Notes under the pieces: model-generated | The model's database searches: none | What the model was told of the DNA's origin: nothing | What the model saw: the letters and a program-made list of their open reading frames with translations, nothing else | Translations under genes and position numbers: made by a program | Shown here: one piece after another, positions 60,117-64,000 of the stretch | Layout: each line of letters begins with the position of its first letter | Position numbering within the stretch: the first letter of the stretch is position 1 | Assembly: GCF_003001815.1 (NCBI RefSeq) | Contig: NZ_PVMZ01000022.1 | Coordinates: 150,853 to 214,852 of the forward strand | Reading direction: 5' to 3' | Length of the DNA: 64,000 bases | Origin: Actinoplanes italicus | Lineage (GTDB): Bacteria > Actinomycetota > Actinomycetes > Mycobacteriales > Micromonosporaceae

Positions 60117-60583
60117 CCAACACCGCTGATCTGTACGACGAGTACGGCGAGCGCCTGCAGTCGTGCGACACGCAACTGCGGCAGTACGGCGGAACCGCCC
60201 TGTTCAGCGGCCCCGCCGTCACGGTCACCTGCTTTCAGGACAACGCCCTGCTCAAGTCCGTCCTCAGCGAACCCGGCGAGGGCCGCGTGCTGGTCGTCGA
60301 CGGCGGCGGCTCGGTGCACACCGCCCTGATGGGCGACATCATCGCCGGTCTCGCCGTCGACAACGGCTGGTCCGGCGTCATCATCAACGGCGCGGTCCGC
60401 GACGTCGCCGCCCTGCGCAAGCTGCCGATCGGCATCAAGGCCGTCGGCTCGAACCCGCGTAAGAGCGCTAAGACCGGCGCCGGTGAACGCGATGTCGTCG
60501 TCGAGTTCGGCGGCTGCCGCTTCACCCCGGGCGCCCGGGTGGTCAGCGACGACGACGGCGTCGTCGTCCTGCCGTCGGCCTAG
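60113..60583 (+). CDS. RraA-like protein (HMG aldolase/oxaloacetate decarboxylase family)
   Basis: A 156-residue protein with the RraA fold: ADLYDEYGERLQSCD start, the loop LLKSVLSEPGEGRVLVVDG, ALMGDIIAGLAVDNGWSGV, and INGAVRDVAALRKLPIGIKA with the Arg-Asp pair used by 4-hydroxy-4-methyl-2-oxoglutarate aldolases, then GSNPRKSAKTGAGE. Relatives are either RNase E inhibitors or metal-dependent aldolases. In a sugar-acid regulon an aldolase or oxaloacetate decarboxylase is the better guess. ATG 60113 overlaps the carrier stop (ATGA). Confidence 0.85.
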   Translation: MTNTADLYDEYGERLQSCDTQLRQYGGTALFSGPAVTVTCFQDNALLKSVLSEPGEGRVLVVDGGGSVHTALMGDIIAGLAVDNGWSGVIINGAVRDVAALRKLPIGIKAVGSNPRKSAKTGAGERDVVVEFGGCRFTPGARVVSDDDGVVVLPSA

Positions 60584-60595
60584 TTTCGGCAGGTG

Positions 60596-60629
60596 GCAGC
60601 CACCGCCGGGGTCGTCCGGCGGTGGCTGC
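60596..60629. terminator. Perfect 14-bp hairpin between convergent genes
   Basis: GCAGCCACCGCCGG (60596-60609) pairs with CCGGCGGTGGCTGC (60616-60629), loop of 6 nt. It serves the GntR-MFS-RraA operon and the convergent reductase gene. Confidence 0.85.
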
Positions 60630-60633
60630 GTGG

Positions 60634-61197
60634 TCAGTGGCCGAGCAGGCCGTAACGAAGGTGAACGACGCCGTCGTCGAAGCGGCGCTGATCGAGGAGC
60701 GTGAGGTCGGTGCGCATGCCGGCGGGCAGCCCCGGCCTGCCGCCTCCGACGGCCACGGGCCAGACGAACAACCGGCACTCGTCGACCAGCCCGGCCCGCA
60801 TGGCCTGCGCCGCCAGGTCAGCGCCTCCGATGATGATGTCGCTGCCGGCCGTGGCCTTGAGTTCCTTGACGGCGGCGGGGTCGAAACGGCGTTCCAAGCT
60901 GGTACGGGCGGTCGACACCCCGGTGAGAGTCGTGGAATAGACGATCTTGTCCGCCGCCTGCCAGACGCTCGCGAAGTCCGCCGTGAGATCGGACCTCGCG
61001 GCCAGGGAAGCGTCGGTCTCCCAGACGGCCATGGATTCGTACAGGCGCCGCCCGTAGAGGAACGTGCCGGCAGAGCGCAGGATGTCGGTGGTGAACGCGA
61101 AGTACCCGTCGTCCGGTGGCAGCCAGGCGAAGGCCCCGTCCTCATCCTCGAAATAGCCGTCGAGTGACACGTTGGTCACGTAGATCAGCTTGGCCAT
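60634..61197 (-). CDS. Dihydrofolate reductase-like (RibD C-terminal type) protein
   Basis: A 187-residue protein of the bacterial bifunctional-deaminase-reductase C-terminal family: KLIYVTNVSLDGYFEDEDGA start, FLYGRRLYESMAVWE, SDIIIGGADLAAQAMRAGLV (NADPH site) and ECRLFVWPVAVGGGRPGLP. ATG 61197 has GGGAGGA upstream. The reductase substrate is unknown; these stand-alone copies are common in actinomycetes. Confidence 0.88.
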   Translation of the reverse strand: MAKLIYVTNVSLDGYFEDEDGAFAWLPPDDGYFAFTTDILRSAGTFLYGRRLYESMAVWETDASLAARSDLTADFASVWQAADKIVYSTTLTGVSTARTSLERRFDPAAVKELKATAGSDIIIGGADLAAQAMRAGLVDECRLFVWPVAVGGGRPGLPAGMRTDLTLLDQRRFDDGVVHLRYGLLGH

Positions 61198-61340
61198 GCC
61201 TCGTCCTCCCGGTGCGCCATGGGCAGAAGTATCCACCCCTCACCTCCTCTACGAACGGCTCGGCGCGAATCGGACGCCACCCGGTCGGCCTGCGCTGAGC
61301 CGCTCCACATCCCATGGGCGGCCAGATGTTTTCCGAGTGG

Positions 61341-61380
61341 TTGATAGTTGCCATAGTGGAAAGCATCTGAGATAGTTTCC
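61341..61380. promoter_or_regulatory. AT-rich repeats upstream of the membrane protein gene
   Basis: TTGATAGTTGCC (61341-61352) and GATAGTTTCC (61371-61380) are near-copies about 28 bp apart, and GGAAA...TTTCC forms an inverted repeat between them. They lie within 45 bp of the start codon in an otherwise GC-rich stretch, so they are a candidate operator for the winged-helix regulator encoded downstream. Confidence 0.4.
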
Positions 61381-61383
61381 GTC

Positions 61384-61818
61384 ATGGAAAACAACGTGCA
61401 TGTCCCGAACCCCGCCGAGGCCCGCGAGGCGCTTGCCGACATCGACACCGCCCAGCGCGCCGTGCGGGACACGCCGTGGCCCACCTGGCTCTACCCGGTC
61501 AACGCCCTTCTGCTGGGTGCCATGACGCTGACCTTCGCGCTGGGCGACGACGGCTTCGTTCCCCTCCTCGCCACGAGCGCGGCGCTGACCGCGATCAACG
61601 TGCTGGCCGGCTACCGGATGGGTACGCCGTTCACCCTGCCCACCAGCCGCGCCTTCCTCGCCCTGGTCGGCGCCACGATCGCGTGCCTGCTCTCCGCTTT
61701 CGTCGTCGCCGAGCTCACCGGGCGGACGTGGCCGATCGTCGTTCTCGCCGTCGCGGCGGCCACCTTCTACCTGGCGGGCGGCGTAGTGCACCGGCGCTCG
61801 ACCGGGGCGCCTCGATGA
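61384..61818 (+). CDS. Small four-helix membrane protein
   Basis: A 144-residue protein: a hydrophilic N-terminal helix (PAEAREALADIDTAQRAVRD) and four transmembrane segments. The arrangement is common for genes paired with a HTH_34/MarR-like regulator, as here, where the next gene overlaps by 4 bp (ATGA). The function of the family is unknown. Confidence 0.75.
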   Translation: MENNVHVPNPAEAREALADIDTAQRAVRDTPWPTWLYPVNALLLGAMTLTFALGDDGFVPLLATSAALTAINVLAGYRMGTPFTLPTSRAFLALVGATIACLLSAFVVAELTGRTWPIVVLAVAAATFYLAGGVVHRRSTGAPR

Positions 61819-62126
61819 CCGCGGAACTCGACCCGATCATCCACCCGACACACCGGCTGCGGATCTGCGCCATGCTTGTCGCCGGCAGCACCCTGGAACT
61901 GTCGGTCATCAAGGAACATCTCGATCTGAGCCCGTCGGCGCTGAGCAAGCAGGTCGCTGCCCTCGTCGACGCGGGCTACGTGAAGCAGGAACGTCTCGGC
62001 TCGGACACCCGGCGGGTGTGGCTGTCGATGACACGCGAGGGACGCAAGGCATACCAGGGGCATGTCGCCGCGCTCCGGGAGATCGTCAACGCGACGACGG
62101 TTCCCTCGCCTGGACAGCACAACTAG
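61815..62126 (+). CDS. Small winged-helix (ArsR/MarR-like, HTH_34) regulator
   Basis: A 103-residue DNA-binding protein: PTHRLRICAMLVAGSTLELS, recognition region LSPSALSKQVAALVDAGYVK and wing LGSDTRRVWLSMTREGRKAY. It is translationally coupled to the preceding membrane protein gene and probably regulates that operon itself. Confidence 0.88.
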   Translation: MTAELDPIIHPTHRLRICAMLVAGSTLELSVIKEHLDLSPSALSKQVAALVDAGYVKQERLGSDTRRVWLSMTREGRKAYQGHVAALREIVNATTVPSPGQHN

Positions 62127-62266
62127 GCCGCGTTCAGGCAGACCCCAACGATCTCGTACGCGCGGGGGCTCGCCGGTGACCGCTCATCCGAATTCGTCCG
62201 AAGACTGCCACGGTGCCCCCACCTCGCGCGCACGATCGTCGCAGGACATCGAGAAGGGAGAATTCG

Positions 62267-62686
62267 TTGAGCAAGCTCATGCGGGTCGTGGTGACCGTGG
62301 CCGCGCTCGCCGGTGTCATGCTGGCGGGGCAACCGGCCGGTGCGGCCGTGGCGCAGGCCGCCCAGCGGTCGTGCACGGTGGCGCCGAGCAACAAGTGGGG
62401 ATGTAACACCGCGTCGATGTGGCTCGCCGCCGGCGCCAATCCGCACGCCGCCACGTTGAACATCTACTCGCCCGCCACGCCCAACCCGCCCGGTACCGAG
62501 GCGGATCCGCCCAGTTCATTCGTCATCATCCGCAATGTCTCCACCGGCGCTGAGTTTCTCCGCGACTACCAGTACCGCAGCGCGGAGCACAACGTCTGGA
62601 TGATCATCGGGCAGTCCGGCAACTACCGGGCCGAGCTGCACTGCCCGTACGGGTGCGCGGGAGCCACGCTCTACTTCGACAGCTGA
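62267..62686 (+). CDS. Small secreted protein with paired cysteines
   Basis: A 139-residue exported protein. TTG 62267 is the likely start: GAAGGGAG lies 7 nt upstream and the signal peptide follows (MRVVVTVAALAGVMLAGQPA). The mature part has four cysteines (SCTVAPSNKWGC and HCPYGC), suggesting two disulfides, and a beta-rich pattern. Family not recognised. Convergent with the phospholipase gene. Confidence 0.65.
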   Translation: MSKLMRVVVTVAALAGVMLAGQPAGAAVAQAAQRSCTVAPSNKWGCNTASMWLAAGANPHAATLNIYSPATPNPPGTEADPPSSFVIIRNVSTGAEFLRDYQYRSAEHNVWMIIGQSGNYRAELHCPYGCAGATLYFDS

Positions 62687-62705
62687 TCGTCATCAGCGAT
62701 GGGAA

Positions 62706-62738
62706 CGCCCGGCCGCGCCCGAGAGGGCCGGCCGGGCG
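62706..62738. terminator. 10-bp hairpin between convergent genes
   Basis: CGCCCGGCCG (62706-62715) pairs with CGGCCGGGCG (62729-62738), loop of 13 nt, midway between the secreted protein and phospholipase stops. Confidence 0.7.
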
Positions 62739-62764
62739 GCATCGTGCACCACGTACCGAAGATG

Positions 62765-63781
62765 TCAGCCGTTGCGCGAGAGGATCTCGCTGATCAGCGC
62801 GCTGCCCGGGAAGTCCAGCATGACGATCCCCGTACGCACTACCGGCGCGTGCACCTCCGGCCCCTCGTTCAAGTAGGCCAGCAGGAACGGGTTGACGCCC
62901 TGGACCCCGAACGCTCCCCCGGCCACATGCTGCGGATGCGCGAACACGCTCGAGCCGCTGGCGAAGTTGACATACACGGCCGACCGGTCGCCCGCACTGG
63001 TCGCGTCGAGGAAACGCCGGACCTGGTCCCGCTTCGTGGCGATGGCGCCCACGTTGGGTACGTCGTACGCGTCCTGCACATAGGTCGACGACCCGCTCCC
63101 CCACGCCGCGAACTGCGCGAGGCCGTATCGGTCGACCGGCCCGCCGCCCCGGCCGTGCACCACACCGAGCACGACCTTCCCGCGGATCGCCCCGAGCGAC
63201 GGCATGGGCGCTCCGGCCCCACGGTTCACCGAAGGTTGCCAGAACAGGTTCGGGTACCGGGACACGTACGAGTCGAAAATGTCAGCGAAGCTGCGCTGGC
63301 CCGACACGTCCGTGCACGAGCCGAGCCCGCCGTGGCACTCCTGCTTGAGCCGCATCACCACGGTCTCGCGCGGATGCTCGGCGAGGAACGTACGGAGCTT
63401 GGTCAGCACGTCGTCGAAGTTGGCGTTCTGGTAACTCGCGCCGTGGTGAATGGTGAACGTGTTCCCGGTGTTGACCCGCGCCCGGATGTCGATCGCCCGG
63501 ATCCCGGCGGTCAACTGGCGCGCCAGCGTGCCGCCGCTGTCGCCGAAGTTCTCCTGCGTCTGGGTCAGGCTGCCACCGTGGATCGACATGCTCTGGTGGG
63601 TGCCGGGGATGGACAGGGCGGCCAGGCTCGTCGAGTCCGCGATCGAACTCATCCAGTCCGGGTTGTTCGCCGAGCCGAGCGTCCGGTACGACGCATCGGC
63701 GGCAAGCGCCGGTCCTTGCGGCACGAGAAGGGCGGCCCCGACGGCGACCATGACCGGGAGAGCAATCCGAAGAATATTCAC
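62765..63781 (-). CDS. Secreted PI-PLC X-domain phosphodiesterase
   Basis: About 338 residues: signal peptide (IALPVMVAVGAALLVPQGPA, cleaved near ALAADA), then a phosphatidylinositol-specific phospholipase C X-domain with both catalytic histidines, in LSIPGTHQSMS and FTIHHGASYQN, and supporting residues in GIRAIDIRARV and MRLKQE. Such enzymes cleave phosphatidylinositol or GPI anchors. The start is uncertain: GTG 63781 or TTG 63790, neither with a clear ribosome site. Confidence 0.88.
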   Translation of the reverse strand: MNILRIALPVMVAVGAALLVPQGPALAADASYRTLGSANNPDWMSSIADSTSLAALSIPGTHQSMSIHGGSLTQTQENFGDSGGTLARQLTAGIRAIDIRARVNTGNTFTIHHGASYQNANFDDVLTKLRTFLAEHPRETVVMRLKQECHGGLGSCTDVSGQRSFADIFDSYVSRYPNLFWQPSVNRGAGAPMPSLGAIRGKVVLGVVHGRGGGPVDRYGLAQFAAWGSGSSTYVQDAYDVPNVGAIATKRDQVRRFLDATSAGDRSAVYVNFASGSSVFAHPQHVAGGAFGVQGVNPFLLAYLNEGPEVHAPVVRTGIVMLDFPGSALISEILSRNG

Positions 63782-64000
63782 GAGCTGCAATCTATCGAGG
63801 AAACCAGCGATGCAGGGTGAATCGGGAGCGTCTGATCGATGTCGCCCTATCCCGCGCGACCTGCCTCACCCACCTCGAGCCTTCCGGGCGGTCATCCGGA
63901 TCAAGGAGCCTTTTTCAACCTGATCTTGCAGGTCAGCCCGGGTCAGCAGGGACCGGTGATCGATGAGGGCGAGGCTCCAGGTAAGACAGCAAATCGACCA
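63782..64000. other. Right end of the window, nothing firmly recognised
   Basis: It holds the phospholipase promoter. No open frame was identified. The last 100 bp contain AGGAGCCTTTTT and a short ACCTG/CAGGT hairpin and could be an end of a further element continuing outside the window. Confidence 0.3.

Noticed and set aside
1..64000. CRISPR arrays, tRNA, rRNA or prophage modules
   Set aside because: No regularly spaced repeats, no tRNA cloverleaf noticed by eye, and no phage structural or integrase genes.

Overview
The window is high-GC actinobacterial DNA with many GTG starts, 4-bp ATGA/GTGA/TGATG gene overlaps and dense two-strand coding. The mix of a GAF-type histidine kinase, AfsR/SARP regulator, DUF5994 protein, Acg-type nitroreductase, SigE-family sigma remnant, CopC/DyP/PCuAC module and secreted M4 and PLC enzymes suggests a Micromonosporaceae member (Actinoplanes-like). 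This is inference from gene content. No rRNA, tRNA, CRISPR array or replication origin was seen.

Layout. 1-1.9 kb is a graveyard: a TetR gene and a SigE-type sigma gene, divergent and both lacking their N-termini, the sigma factor's broken partner and a frameshifted NUDIX gene. 2-7 kb is a copper/heme-type envelope module (PepSY protein; PCuAC chaperone, DyP peroxidase and CopC in a coupled minus-strand operon; divergent ECF sigma factor). The PepSY gene and the sigma gene are preceded by the same promoter-like motif (GGGAAC, 12 nt, TGCGACGACT). 7-19.5 kb holds signalling and housekeeping accessory genes: a soluble sensor kinase, a chemoreceptor, a two-component pair, a serine hydrolase lipoprotein, a PKD protein, a WYL regulator with hydrolase, a SUKH-like protein and a pentapeptide-repeat protein.

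19.5-35.5 kb is the most foreign-looking part. It has an IS3-family element joined to the remains of an IS630-type transposase gene, further pseudogene relics, and a four-gene minus-strand operon (30228 to 22253) encoding a Trypco1-like protein, a trypsin-VMAP protein, a MoxR-type AAA+ ATPase and a 1597-residue vWA-like/caspase-like/helical fusion. This matches the logic of vWA-MoxR-VMAP ternary conflict systems. The caspase-like part carries Arg where the catalytic His is expected. A large secreted M4 metalloprotease and a HEPN-like protein with an R-x4-H motif lie next to it.

35.5-46.5 kb: fatty acid desaturase with AI-2E exporter, DUF5994, Acg-like nitroreductase, and a three-gene oxidoreductase/M23 peptidase operon divergent from a SARP regulator whose NTPase domain has lost its P-loop lysine. 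46.6-60.6 kb is a catabolic regulon: an ABC importer, an isopropylmalate-dehydrogenase-type enzyme, an Asp/Glu racemase-like protein, OtnK-type kinase, OtnC-type aldolase, LDH2-type dehydrogenase, ABM protein and a short aconitase are read leftward. A GntR regulator, MFS carrier and RraA-like protein are read rightward from a shared promoter containing a perfect AGGTTATAACCT palindrome. This looks like uptake and breakdown of a C4-type sugar acid, but the enzyme set does not match the textbook threonate routes. 60.6-64 kb: DHFR-like reductase, a membrane protein coupled to a small winged-helix regulator, a small secreted protein and a PI-PLC-type phosphodiesterase.
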